Part shown: positions 51,826 to 59,798 of the stretch, in pieces | Numbering within the stretch: the first letter of the stretch is position 1 | Layout of the letters: each line of letters starts with the position of its first letter | Source of the DNA: CAJBNH01 sp964447285 | GTDB lineage: Bacteria; Myxococcota_A; UBA9042 | DNA length: 64,000 nt | Direction: 5' to 3' | Assembly: GCA_964447285.1 (NCBI GenBank) | Contig: CAYURO010000025.1 | Location: forward strand, 3,242-67,241 | Program-made: the position numbers and the translations under genes | The notes under the pieces: generated by a model | What the model saw: the letters and a program-made list of their open reading frames with translations, nothing else | Database searches by the model: none | What the model was told of the DNA's origin: nothing

Positions 51826-52011
51826 CTGCTCGGGCGGCAGGCCGGCGTCGTAGCTCGCGGTGTCGGAGGCGGTGTCTTCGGCGCCGGTCCACACGTCCTC
51901 GTTGTTGGACTCGTTCGGCCACCAGCCTGTGCCGCCCGCGGTGGCATCCGAGCCGCAGCCCGCGCACGCGAGCAGGAAAGTGACGAGCAGGAAGGCGAAC
52001 TGGATGCGCAT
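50413..52011 (-). CDS. Beta-propeller (YncE-like) lipoprotein, copy 1 of a tandem duplication
   Basis: 532 residues from ATG 52011 (GGGAGG 6-8 nt upstream). A lipoprotein signal (LLAC/CAGC, Cys16 or Cys19) is followed by a Trp/Asn/Asp-rich linker. From about residue 63 the protein is a propeller of repeated strands ('VGDQPTVLAIIPNQDAAVVI', 'GFRPRSVAFTADGTRALVVT'). From LPPEQEKETDF to the C-terminus it is practically identical to the next gene upstream; only the signal and linker differ. Likely anchored to a membrane and exposed. Function unknown. Confidence 0.88.
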   Translation of the reverse strand: MRIQFAFLLVTFLLACAGCGSDATAGGTGWWPNESNNEDVWTGAEDTASDTASYDAGLPPEQEKETDFGAPQGSPNYVYIPATAEDRIVRVSGNSLSVRLIDVGDQPTVLAIIPNQDAAVVIDYGSNEVAVIRSTEAQDSVAYVPVLPFCNALAMDPTGKFAVVFYDHARAQAGDPVGNFQSVTVVDLTTGKELGLRVSVGFRPRSVAFTADGTRALVVTDDGISVLELAKLTDGQIVAPIPISKNPLDKPASREVLTTNNGNWAIVRSSGKAGLTAVHLPSKTIVEIPLTSEPTDLDLLPDGSAALAMLRESKEVAFVALPKDVTDTLPAMIASTGELVAGLARITDDGKTAVLYTSVEGIEEVAILDIAEGTVLPILLRKTVDDVLLVPGARKAILIHKPGDGPGSPDETDQFVDDSQGYSLLDLDSGYTALVLTPVKPLEIGLSTEPHKAWFLLKDPKGLAHVVQEADLSSFQYTDHELGSAPEHVRFLSKAKQMAITQTHPSGRITFVHTQTGLAKTVTGFELNGQLP

Positions 52012-52045
52012 GACAACCTCCCCGAAGCCCATGGCGGGCAAGGGG

Positions 52046-53458
52046 TTACTGCAGCTGGCCGTTGAGCTCGAAGCCAGTGACGGTCTTGGCCAGACCGGTC
52101 TGGGTGTGCACAAACGTGATGCGGCCGGACGGATGGGTCTGGGTGATCGCCATCTGCTTGGCCTTGCTGAGGAAACGCACGTGCTCGGGCGCGCTGCCCA
52201 GCTCGTGGTCGGTGTACTGGAACGACGAGAGGTCGGCCTCTTGCACGACGTGGGCCAGCCCCTTGGGATCCTTGAGCAGGAACCAGGCCTTGTGCGGCTC
52301 GGTGGACAGCCCGATCTCCAGCGGCTTGACGGGGGTCAGGACCAGCGCGGTGTAGCCGGAGTCCAGGTCCAGCAGCGAGTAACCCTGGCTGTCATCGACG
52401 AATTGATCGGTCTCGTCGGGGCTTCCGGGACCATCGCCGGGCTTGTGGATGAGGATGGCCTTGCGGGCGCCAGGGACCAGCAGCACGTCGTCGACGGTCT
52501 TGCGCAGCAGGATGGGCAGGACGGTGCCCTCGGCGATGTCGAGGATGGCGACCTCTTCGATGCCCTCGACCGAGGTGTAGAGCACGGCCGTTTTGCCGTC
52601 GTCGGTGATGCGGGCAAGACCAGCGACCAGCTCTCCGGTCGAGGCGATCATGGCGGGCAGGGTGTCCGTCACGTCCTTGGGCAGGGCGACGAACGCGACT
52701 TCCTTGGACTCGCGCAGCATGGCCAGCGCGGCGGAGCCGTCGGGCAACAGGTCGAGGTCGGTGGGCTCGGAGGTGAGCGGGATCTCGACGATGGTCTTGC
52801 TGGGGAGGTGCACGGCGGTCAGCCCGGCCTTGCCGGACGAGCGGACGATGGCCCAGTTGCCGTTGTTGGTGGTGAGGACCTCGCGGGAAGCGGGCTTGTC
52901 CAAAGGGTTTTTGCTGATGGGGATGGGAGCGACGATCTGGCCGTCGGTCAGCTTGGCCAGCTCGAGCACGCTGATGCCGTCGTCGGTGACGACAAGGGCG
53001 CGGGTGCCGTCGGCGGTGAAGGCGACCGAGCGTGGGCGGAAGCCGACCGACACGCGCAGGCCGAGCTCTTTGCCGGTGGTGAGGTCGACGACGGTGACGG
53101 ACTGAAAATTGCCAACGGGGTCGCCGGCTTGCGCTCGGGCGTGGTCGTAGAAGACGACGGCGAACTTGCCGGTGGGGTCCATGGCCAAGGCGTTGCAGAA
53201 GGGCAGGACGGGGACGTAGGCGACGGAGTCCTGGGCTTCGGTCGAGCGGATGACGGCGACTTCGTTGGAGCCATAGTCAATCACGACAGCGGCGTCCTGG
53301 TTGGGGATGATGGCAAGGACGGTGGGCTGGTCGCCGACGTCGATCAGGCGTACGGACAGGGAGTTACCGGAAACGCGAACGATGCGATCCTCCGCAGTGG
53401 CGGGGATGTAGACGTAGTTGGGGCTACCCTGGGGTGCGCCGAAGTCGGTCTCTTTCTC
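52046..53458. repeat. Near-identical 1413-bp direct repeat, copy 2
   Basis: Partner of 50413-51825. The two copies are separated by 220 bp that hold copy 1's signal peptide and linker and a 34-bp gap. Confidence 0.9.
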
Positions 53459-53644
53459 TTGTTCTGGCGGCAGGGTTGCGTCGCCGGCCGCACCGCTCGA
53501 GTCCCCAGAATTCGTGTCGTACTTGGGGTCCATCGGGCTGATCGTGTCGGAAGCCTCGTAGTAGTTCCACGCATCCATCGAACTGTCGCTGCAGCCGACG
53601 GCCAGCAACGCCAGAACCCCCCAGATCGGTAACGGAAACCGCAT
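52046..53644 (-). CDS. Beta-propeller (YncE-like) lipoprotein, copy 2 of a tandem duplication
   Basis: 532 residues from ATG 53644 (GGAGGA 5-6 nt upstream). Lipobox AVGC (Cys18), then a distinct Asp/Ser/Thr-rich linker of about 40 residues. From residue ~59 it equals copy 1. Both proteins are exactly 532 residues although their first ~60 residues are unrelated in sequence. It lies 20 bp after the outer-membrane barrel gene and 34 bp before copy 1, so both are probably in one transcript with the barrel and the third propeller. Confidence 0.9.
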   Translation of the reverse strand: MRFPLPIWGVLALLAVGCSDSSMDAWNYYEASDTISPMDPKYDTNSGDSSGAAGDATLPPEQEKETDFGAPQGSPNYVYIPATAEDRIVRVSGNSLSVRLIDVGDQPTVLAIIPNQDAAVVIDYGSNEVAVIRSTEAQDSVAYVPVLPFCNALAMDPTGKFAVVFYDHARAQAGDPVGNFQSVTVVDLTTGKELGLRVSVGFRPRSVAFTADGTRALVVTDDGISVLELAKLTDGQIVAPIPISKNPLDKPASREVLTTNNGNWAIVRSSGKAGLTAVHLPSKTIVEIPLTSEPTDLDLLPDGSAALAMLRESKEVAFVALPKDVTDTLPAMIASTGELVAGLARITDDGKTAVLYTSVEGIEEVAILDIAEGTVLPILLRKTVDDVLLVPGARKAILIHKPGDGPGSPDETDQFVDDSQGYSLLDLDSGYTALVLTPVKPLEIGLSTEPHKAWFLLKDPKGLAHVVQEADLSSFQYTDHELGSAPEHVRFLSKAKQMAITQTHPSGRITFVHTQTGLAKTVTGFELNGQLQ

Positions 53645-53664
53645 GGTGTCCTCCGGAGCGCGTG

Positions 53665-54306
53665 TTACAGACGCACGACGACGGCGACCCGCGCCAGCAG
53701 GCCGGTCAGGGTCAGCGTGCCGAGATCCAGCGATGCGGCAGCGAGGTTCGGAGAGCGGGTGCGGTCATTCGACAGCTGCAGGTCCTGACCCAGCGCGTGC
53801 TGGTAGCCGAGCTCGAAGCTGAGTCCGAATGACGCGGCAAGCGTGCGGTCCGGCAGCTCGCGAGGGATCATCACCGCGCAGCCGATGGCGGCCAGTCCGT
53901 GCGGCGCAAACGTCTCGGACGAGAACGACGCCGGATCGTCGATCCGGAATGTCGTCCAGGTGACGCCGACACCACCACGCACGTAGGGCTGAACCCAACC
54001 CTTCGTGATCAGACGGTATTGCGCGTCCACGGTGAACGTGTCCAGATCCAGCAGCGTGTCCTGACCGGCAAGCACCGCCTGCTCACTGGACGGCCACCAC
54101 TCGACACCCACCGCCAGCTCGTCGGTGACAGAGACGCCACCGCGCAGCACGACGCCGCCCAACGAGCGGTCGGCCGTCACGGTGTTGGCCGAGTCGTCAT
54201 ACAGCTGCTGGGTCGCGCCGCCCAGCTCGAGATCCAGCCCAAGACCGAATGCCGTGGCTGGCACAGACGTCGTCAAAAGCGCGAGGATCGTGAGGAATTT
54301 CTGCAT
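53665..54306 (-). CDS. Small outer-membrane beta-barrel protein
   Basis: 213 residues. ATG 54306 overlaps the stop of the upstream propeller gene (ATGA). Signal peptide ends near PATAFG. The rest shows alternating strands with closing aromatic residues: RLITKGWVQPYVRGGVGVTW, FGLSFELGYQHALG, ending VAVVVRL, as in eight-stranded OmpA/OmpW-type barrels. It may anchor or export the co-encoded propeller lipoproteins; this is inferred only from gene order. Confidence 0.78.
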   Translation of the reverse strand: MQKFLTILALLTTSVPATAFGLGLDLELGGATQQLYDDSANTVTADRSLGGVVLRGGVSVTDELAVGVEWWPSSEQAVLAGQDTLLDLDTFTVDAQYRLITKGWVQPYVRGGVGVTWTTFRIDDPASFSSETFAPHGLAAIGCAVMIPRELPDRTLAASFGLSFELGYQHALGQDLQLSNDRTRSPNLAAASLDLGTLTLTGLLARVAVVVRL

Positions 54307-55844
54307 CACCAGCCCTCCGTCACGCCCTGAAGCGCGAAGCCCTCGACCCAGCGGCCTGACGCCTGATCGAGCACGCCCGTCGGGAACGCCGCGATCCACC
54401 ACCCCGCCACGCCGGTTCCGGCGACCGCGATGCCGTCCTGTCCCAGCCGAGTCAGACGGGTCGCCACGTGACCCAGCGTCAGGCTGGACCCTTGCAGCGT
54501 GGCCGCATCGATGCGCGACAGGCGGCTTTGGCCGTCGACCTTGCCCAGCACGAACACCGCGTCGCCGCTGACCCGCAGGTCCGCGACCACGCCCGCGCCG
54601 TTGAAGGCCGTCTTGTTGCGGGTGTCCGGGTCCAGCACCGTCAGGCCCGCGAGGTTGGCCGGGCGCACGAAGAAGCGCGGTCCCGCCTGTACCACCTGAC
54701 CGATGCCGTGGTCGAACGTCACAAGGTGCAGCGCCTTGCCCTTGCGCTTGGCCAGATCGTCCAGATCGACGACGTAGGCGGTGAATACGGTGGCGTCGCC
54801 GCGCAGCAGCAGCGCGTGTTGCAGGCCGTCGGCGCCGACGTAGGGTACGATCTTGTTGACGATGTATTGCAGCGGAATCGCAAGGTTGGTGCCCGTGGCC
54901 GGGTCCAGCAGCGCCACGTCGCGCGAGCCGGCGTTGACGGTGAAGACCCGCAGGCCCTCCTTGGTCTCGAACACGTGCAGGTCGGCGGGACCGCTGCCCG
55001 ACGCGATCTGGTCCAGCGACACGCCCAAGTCCTGCGCGGACTGGTCGATGCGGACGTGGATCACGTCGTCCAAGCCATTGGCGATGACGTAAAGGTCGGT
55101 GCCACTTGTCGCGATGCGAGCAACGGTGCGCTCAGGCAGGATGTTGGCCTTGGGGTCGGCGGCCAGCGGCACCATGGTCGTGCGCACTTCGCCTTGCGAG
55201 AAGTCAGCGACGCCCAAGGCATTTTGCACTTCGACCCACACCAGACGGTGGGCATTGGCGCCGATCTTGACCTCGGGTCCGATGTGGGCGGCCAAGGGCG
55301 CGCGCGACAGTCCTGCCAGCGTCGCCAGCCGCGGGTTCGCGGTGCCGGGCGCCGCCGCCAGGTCCACCAGCGCGATCTGGTCGGTGCTGACGATCGAGGA
55401 CACGGCTTGTCCGCTGGCAGAGTGGTAGAGCACCGCCTGACTGCCGTCGTCCGACAGCGCCAGACCCGTGAATTCCGCCTGCAGCGGCCAGGTCTTGACC
55501 CCGTCGACCGTCAGCAGCGCCAGCTCGCGCCGCTCGACGTCCAGCAACACGACGCGGGAGCCATCGGCGCTGGTCAGCACAACCTCCGGGCGCGACTTCA
55601 GACCGAACGAGGAGGTCTGGACGTCCGTCCCGTTGGCCGCAATCACCTCGACGCGCTGACGCGCCGGGTTCAGGACCAGCAGCTTCTGGCCGACCTCAAG
55701 GAGGTTGGCGGTGTCGAGGGGATCTTCGTAACTCGGGTCGCGATCGACGCAACCGCCCAGCGTTCCCGTCAGCACCGCGGCAAGCGCGAGCTGGAGGAAG
55801 GGGCGGAAGGGACGATTCGCGTCGGGGCGGAGAAGCGAGCGCAC
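54306..55844 (-). CDS. Beta-propeller (YncE/WD-like) lipoprotein, third paralogue
   Basis: 512 residues. The start is GTG 55844: AGGAGG lies 6 nt upstream and the following residues form a lipoprotein signal (TLGGC, Cys32). No ATG is suitable. The mature protein has propeller repeats like the tandem pair ('VEVIAANGTDVQTSSFG', 'ADGSRVVLLDVERRELALL', 'VRVDG' type strands) but is clearly diverged. It is the first gene of the run propeller-barrel-propeller-propeller. Confidence 0.82.
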   Translation of the reverse strand: MRSLLRPDANRPFRPFLQLALAAVLTGTLGGCVDRDPSYEDPLDTANLLEVGQKLLVLNPARQRVEVIAANGTDVQTSSFGLKSRPEVVLTSADGSRVVLLDVERRELALLTVDGVKTWPLQAEFTGLALSDDGSQAVLYHSASGQAVSSIVSTDQIALVDLAAAPGTANPRLATLAGLSRAPLAAHIGPEVKIGANAHRLVWVEVQNALGVADFSQGEVRTTMVPLAADPKANILPERTVARIATSGTDLYVIANGLDDVIHVRIDQSAQDLGVSLDQIASGSGPADLHVFETKEGLRVFTVNAGSRDVALLDPATGTNLAIPLQYIVNKIVPYVGADGLQHALLLRGDATVFTAYVVDLDDLAKRKGKALHLVTFDHGIGQVVQAGPRFFVRPANLAGLTVLDPDTRNKTAFNGAGVVADLRVSGDAVFVLGKVDGQSRLSRIDAATLQGSSLTLGHVATRLTRLGQDGIAVAGTGVAGWWIAAFPTGVLDQASGRWVEGFALQGVTEGW

Positions 55845-56027
55845 GCGGCCTCCTTCGGTCCGGGAACCTGACTTGGGGCGGGCAGTTGGGGGGGGCGTGG
55901 AGGGTCTGCAGCCACGCGACAAACGCAACCACACCAGCGTATGGCTTCCCGAGGCAGATGCAAGCCGATTGCGGTCAAGGTCTGGCCGGGATGAGGACGG
56001 CTGGTGTCCTTCGCGCGGAATCGGCCC

Positions 56028-59000
56028 TCAGGGCGGGGCGCCGGCGTCGATCCAGTCCTTCAGCAGCTGGATCTGGCCGGTCGACAGGGCAGGTCCGGGT
56101 GGCATCGGGCCGCCGCAACCGTAGTCCGCGTTGGGGGCGAGCTTCAAGTACAGCAGGCTCTGCAGGGGGTTGCCGGGCTTCACGCGCATCGTCGCCTTGC
56201 ACCCCGAGCCGGAGACCGGTTGGTTCACCAGCGCGCTGTAGGCAGTGGCGGCCGTGGGGCCAAACGACAGACCTCCCGCGTTGCCGTGGCAGCCCGTGCA
56301 GTGCTCCAACACCTGTGTGTAGACCTTGGACCAGGTGGGGGTGCCGCAGCCCACGATGGCGGTGTGCTGGCACTGACCCGAGGTGGCGTCGCACGCATCG
56401 GTAGTGCAGTCATCGCTGTCGTTGCAGCTCTTGGCAGGGCCGGCGGAGCAGGAACCCGAGGCGCACGCGTCATTTTCCGTGCAGCCGTTGCCGTCTGAGC
56501 AGGACCCTGCAGTGGAGGCGGACTGGCAGCCCAGCACCTTGTCGCAGGAGTCGGTGGTGCAGCCGTTGGCGTCGTCGCAGGGCAGCGCGCCCGAGCCCAC
56601 GCACGCCCCCCCGGAGCAGCCGTCGCTCGGGGTGCAGACGCTGCCGTCGGTGCACGGGGCGGTGTTGGCGAAGTGCAGGCAGCCGCTGGTCTTGCTGCAA
56701 AGCTCGTCGGTACATACGTTGTTGTCGTCGCAGTCGAGGGGGACCGAGCCGACGCAGGTGCCTCCGGAGCAAACATCCTTGGTCGTGCACGCGTTGGCGT
56801 CGTTGCACGCGGTGGTGTTGGCGTCGTGGGTGCAGCCCGCCGTCTTGTCGCACGCGTCGGTGGTGCAAGCGTTGTTGTCGTTGCAATTCGCGGGGCTGGA
56901 GCCCACACACGCGCCACCAGAGCACGCGTCCTTGGTGGTGCAGACGCTGCCGTCGTTGCAGGTGGCGGTGTTGTTGGTCGACTTGCAGCCGCTTCCCGCG
57001 ACGCAGCTGTCGTCGGTGCACGGGTTGTTGTCGTTGCAGACCACAGCCTTGCCAACACACTTGCCGGCCGAGCACGTGTCCAGCGTCGTGCAGGGCTCGC
57101 CGTCGTCGCACGCGGCCGTGTTCGCGGTGTAGAGGCAGCCCGACGCCGACGCGCAAGCATCGTTGGTGCACGCGTTGCCGTCGTTGCAGGTCACCGGCTT
57201 GCCGCCGCACTTGCCGCCACTACAACCGTCGGGTCCCGTGCAGGCGTTGCCGTCGTTGCAAGCGGCTGTGTTGGCGGAGAAGACGCACCCGGTCGCGGGG
57301 GCGCAGCCGTCGTCCGTGCACGGGGTGTCGTCGCTGCAGGTCGTGGCCTTGCCCGCGCACTTGCCGCCGCCGCACACATCGCCGGCAGTGCAGGCGTTGC
57401 CGTCGTCGCAGCTGGACGCGTTGACCTTGTGGGTGCAGCCCGAGCCGGCCGCGCAGGCGTCGTCGGTGCATGGATTGCCGTCGTCGCACGACACCGCTTG
57501 GCCCCCGCACTGGCCGCTCGCGCACGCGTCGCCTTGCGTACAGGCGTTGCCGTCGTCGCAGGGGCCGGGCGCTGCGGGGTGGACGCATTGGCCGGCTTGG
57601 CAGGCGTCTGCTGTACACGGATTGCCGTCGTTGCATGCGATCGCGTTGCCGCCGCAAGCGCCGGCCGCGCAGCCGTCGCTTTGGGTACAGGCGTCGCCGT
57701 CGCTGCACGGGGCGGTGTTCGCGGCGTGGGCGCAGCCCGGTGCGGGACTGCAGCTGTCGTCGGTGCAGGCGTTGCCGTCCTGGCAGTCGACCGGCTTGCC
57801 CTGACACGCGCCCTTGCTGCACGCGTCGTCTTGCGTGCAGGCGTTGCCGTCGGTGCACGCCGTCGTTGCGAACGCGTATCCGCAGCCTTTTGCGGGGTTG
57901 CAGGTATCGACCGTGCACGGGTTGTCGTCATCGCAAGCGGCGTCGTCCTTGCATAGGTCCGTCGAGCAGCCTTCCAGCGTCAGGTGTTGGCACTGACCTG
58001 TCGATGCATCACAACTATCTGTCGTGCAAACGTTCTTGTCGTCGCAGGCGTTGGGGGCGCCGGGTCCGCACGCTTTGGCCACGCACAAGTCGCCGACCGT
58101 GCAAGCGTTGCCGTCGGTGCAGGGCGCGGCGTTGGCCGAGAACACGCAGCCGGACTTGGTCTGGCAGGCGTCGTCGGTGCACGGGTTGGCGTCGTCACAC
58201 GTCACGGCTTGTCCCTTGCACGCGCCGTCGATGCAGGCGTCCTGCGTGGTGCAGGCGCTGCCGTCGTCGCACGGCAAGGTGTTCGCGGCGAAGACGCAGC
58301 CGGTCTCTTTGGCGCAGCTGTCGGTGGTGCAGGGGTTGGCGTCGTCGCAGGTCACCTTCGCCCCGCCGCACTTTCCGTCCTGGCACGTGTCGCCTTGGGT
58401 GCAGGCGCTGCCGTCGGTGCACCCCGCGGCGTTGGCGGCATGGGAACAGCCCGTTCCGGCCGCGCACGCGTCGTCGGTACAAGGGTTGCCGTCACCGCAA
58501 TCGACCAGAGTTCCCAGACACTTGCCGTCCGCGCAGACGTCGCTTCCGGTGCACGCGTTGCCGTCGTCACACGCCACCGCCTTGGCCGCGTGGGTGCAGC
58601 CGCCGGTCGGGTCGCAAGCGTCGGCCGTGCATGGGTTGGTGTCGTCGCACTGTACGGCCGAGCCGCCGCACTTTCCCATGACGCACTGGTCGTTCTGCGT
58701 GCAGGCGTCGCCGTCCGAGCAGGTCGCCTCGTTCGGCGTGTGGGTGCAACCGGCGGACGAGTCGCAGCCGTCGTCGGTGCAGGGGTTGCTGTCGTCGCAC
58801 GCGACCGCGCTGCCCAGGCACTTGCCGTCCGCGCAGTCATCTTGCTGGGTGCAGGCGTCGCCGTCGGTGCAGGTGACGGTAACGGGTAGCTGAACGCAGC
58901 CGGCCTGTGGGGCGCAAGTTCCTTCCGTGCAAGGGTTTCCGTCTTCGCAGGACAGGACGACACCGAGACACGCGCCCTGGACGCAGTCGTCCTCGAGGGT

Positions 59001-59633
59001 GCAGTCGTCGCCGTCGTTGCAGGGCACGGAGTTCGCCGCGTGGCCGCACCCGCCCAGCGGGTCGCAGGTGTCGTCGGTGCAGGGGTTGCCGTCGGCACAG
59101 TCGACAGGATTGCCTTGGCATACGCCGACTTGGCAGGCATCGTTCTGGGTGCAGGCGTTGCTGTCGCTGCAGGGCGTGCCGTCGTCGGCCAGACCGACCT
59201 GGCAGGTCCCGGTGGCGGGGACGCACGTCGATGTCTGGCACGCGCCCGCGTCGGCGCAGGTCACGGCCGAGTTGGGCTTGGGCAGGCACGCAGGCTGGGT
59301 GCCAGAAAGGTCGCAGGTCCAAACGCCATTGCAGCGGTCTCCGTCGTCGAAGGGCGCGCAATCGGCGTCGATCTGGCAAACGGGAGGGACGACATCGGGA
59401 AGTGGATCGGCGTCCTGCGGGACGTCAACCTCGGGTTCCGTCGAGTCCGGGCCAACATCGGGCGCGAGGTCCGATGTGTCGGGGGGGGCATCCGCAATCT
59501 CAGAGGCAGCATCCTGTTCTGTGACATCGGCCGTGTCCGTACCTGAAGCACCGCAGCCCGCGACCAGCCAGACGCTCGCTGCCAGTGCCCACACTCCAGC
59601 CCGAATCGGCGCACCTTTGTCTCGTCCCTGCAA
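56028..59633 (-). CDS. Cys-rich repeat stalk lipoprotein with C-terminal c-type heme domain
   Basis: About 1201 residues. I place the start at TTG 59633 (GGGGGA upstream), which gives a lipoprotein signal (LVAGC, Cys27); a TTG at 59699 is an alternative. An Asp/Pro/Ala-rich linker is followed by Cys-rich units of the same type as the protein at 14035 (about 18 double units). The last ~100 residues differ: CTGCH (Cys1112, Cys1115, His1116) and later CGGPMPPGPALSTGQIQLLK with a candidate axial Met, ending DWIDAGAPP, which is the pattern of a small cytochrome c domain. So a disulfide-rich stalk probably carries a heme at its tip. CcsBA at 22371 could attach it. Confidence 0.85.
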   Translation of the reverse strand: MQGRDKGAPIRAGVWALAASVWLVAGCGASGTDTADVTEQDAASEIADAPPDTSDLAPDVGPDSTEPEVDVPQDADPLPDVVPPVCQIDADCAPFDDGDRCNGVWTCDLSGTQPACLPKPNSAVTCADAGACQTSTCVPATGTCQVGLADDGTPCSDSNACTQNDACQVGVCQGNPVDCADGNPCTDDTCDPLGGCGHAANSVPCNDGDDCTLEDDCVQGACLGVVLSCEDGNPCTEGTCAPQAGCVQLPVTVTCTDGDACTQQDDCADGKCLGSAVACDDSNPCTDDGCDSSAGCTHTPNEATCSDGDACTQNDQCVMGKCGGSAVQCDDTNPCTADACDPTGGCTHAAKAVACDDGNACTGSDVCADGKCLGTLVDCGDGNPCTDDACAAGTGCSHAANAAGCTDGSACTQGDTCQDGKCGGAKVTCDDANPCTTDSCAKETGCVFAANTLPCDDGSACTTQDACIDGACKGQAVTCDDANPCTDDACQTKSGCVFSANAAPCTDGNACTVGDLCVAKACGPGAPNACDDKNVCTTDSCDASTGQCQHLTLEGCSTDLCKDDAACDDDNPCTVDTCNPAKGCGYAFATTACTDGNACTQDDACSKGACQGKPVDCQDGNACTDDSCSPAPGCAHAANTAPCSDGDACTQSDGCAAGACGGNAIACNDGNPCTADACQAGQCVHPAAPGPCDDGNACTQGDACASGQCGGQAVSCDDGNPCTDDACAAGSGCTHKVNASSCDDGNACTAGDVCGGGKCAGKATTCSDDTPCTDDGCAPATGCVFSANTAACNDGNACTGPDGCSGGKCGGKPVTCNDGNACTNDACASASGCLYTANTAACDDGEPCTTLDTCSAGKCVGKAVVCNDNNPCTDDSCVAGSGCKSTNNTATCNDGSVCTTKDACSGGACVGSSPANCNDNNACTTDACDKTAGCTHDANTTACNDANACTTKDVCSGGTCVGSVPLDCDDNNVCTDELCSKTSGCLHFANTAPCTDGSVCTPSDGCSGGACVGSGALPCDDANGCTTDSCDKVLGCQSASTAGSCSDGNGCTENDACASGSCSAGPAKSCNDSDDCTTDACDATSGQCQHTAIVGCGTPTWSKVYTQVLEHCTGCHGNAGGLSFGPTAATAYSALVNQPVSGSGCKATMRVKPGNPLQSLLYLKLAPNADYGCGGPMPPGPALSTGQIQLLKDWIDAGAPP
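56347..59099 (-). repeat. Cys-rich repeat array of the heme-headed stalk
   Basis: About 18 double units of 50-51 residues (8 Cys each). Around the middle one pair is replaced by a variant half-unit (DASTGQCQHLTLEGC) that closely resembles the array's final half-unit (DATSGQCQHTAIVGC). Confidence 0.8.
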
Positions 59634-59798
59634 CGCTTTTCCCCCGGTCGGCCGCCTGCCATGACCTGTCCCCCGGTCGTGGCAATTCGAGTATGGCAAA
59701 CCCTACACGGTTCTCGTCGTGTCGGCGAGGTTGGGCCCTGGATGCGCTTTGCAAACGAGGGTTTGTGCGGTTGGAGCGGCGTCCAAAGGTCGCGACGG

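Noticed and set aside
59697..59765. Inverted repeat CAAACCCT / AGGGTTTG upstream of the heme stalk gene
   Set aside because: Arms are 8 bp but 53 bp apart; too weak to call a regulatory structure.
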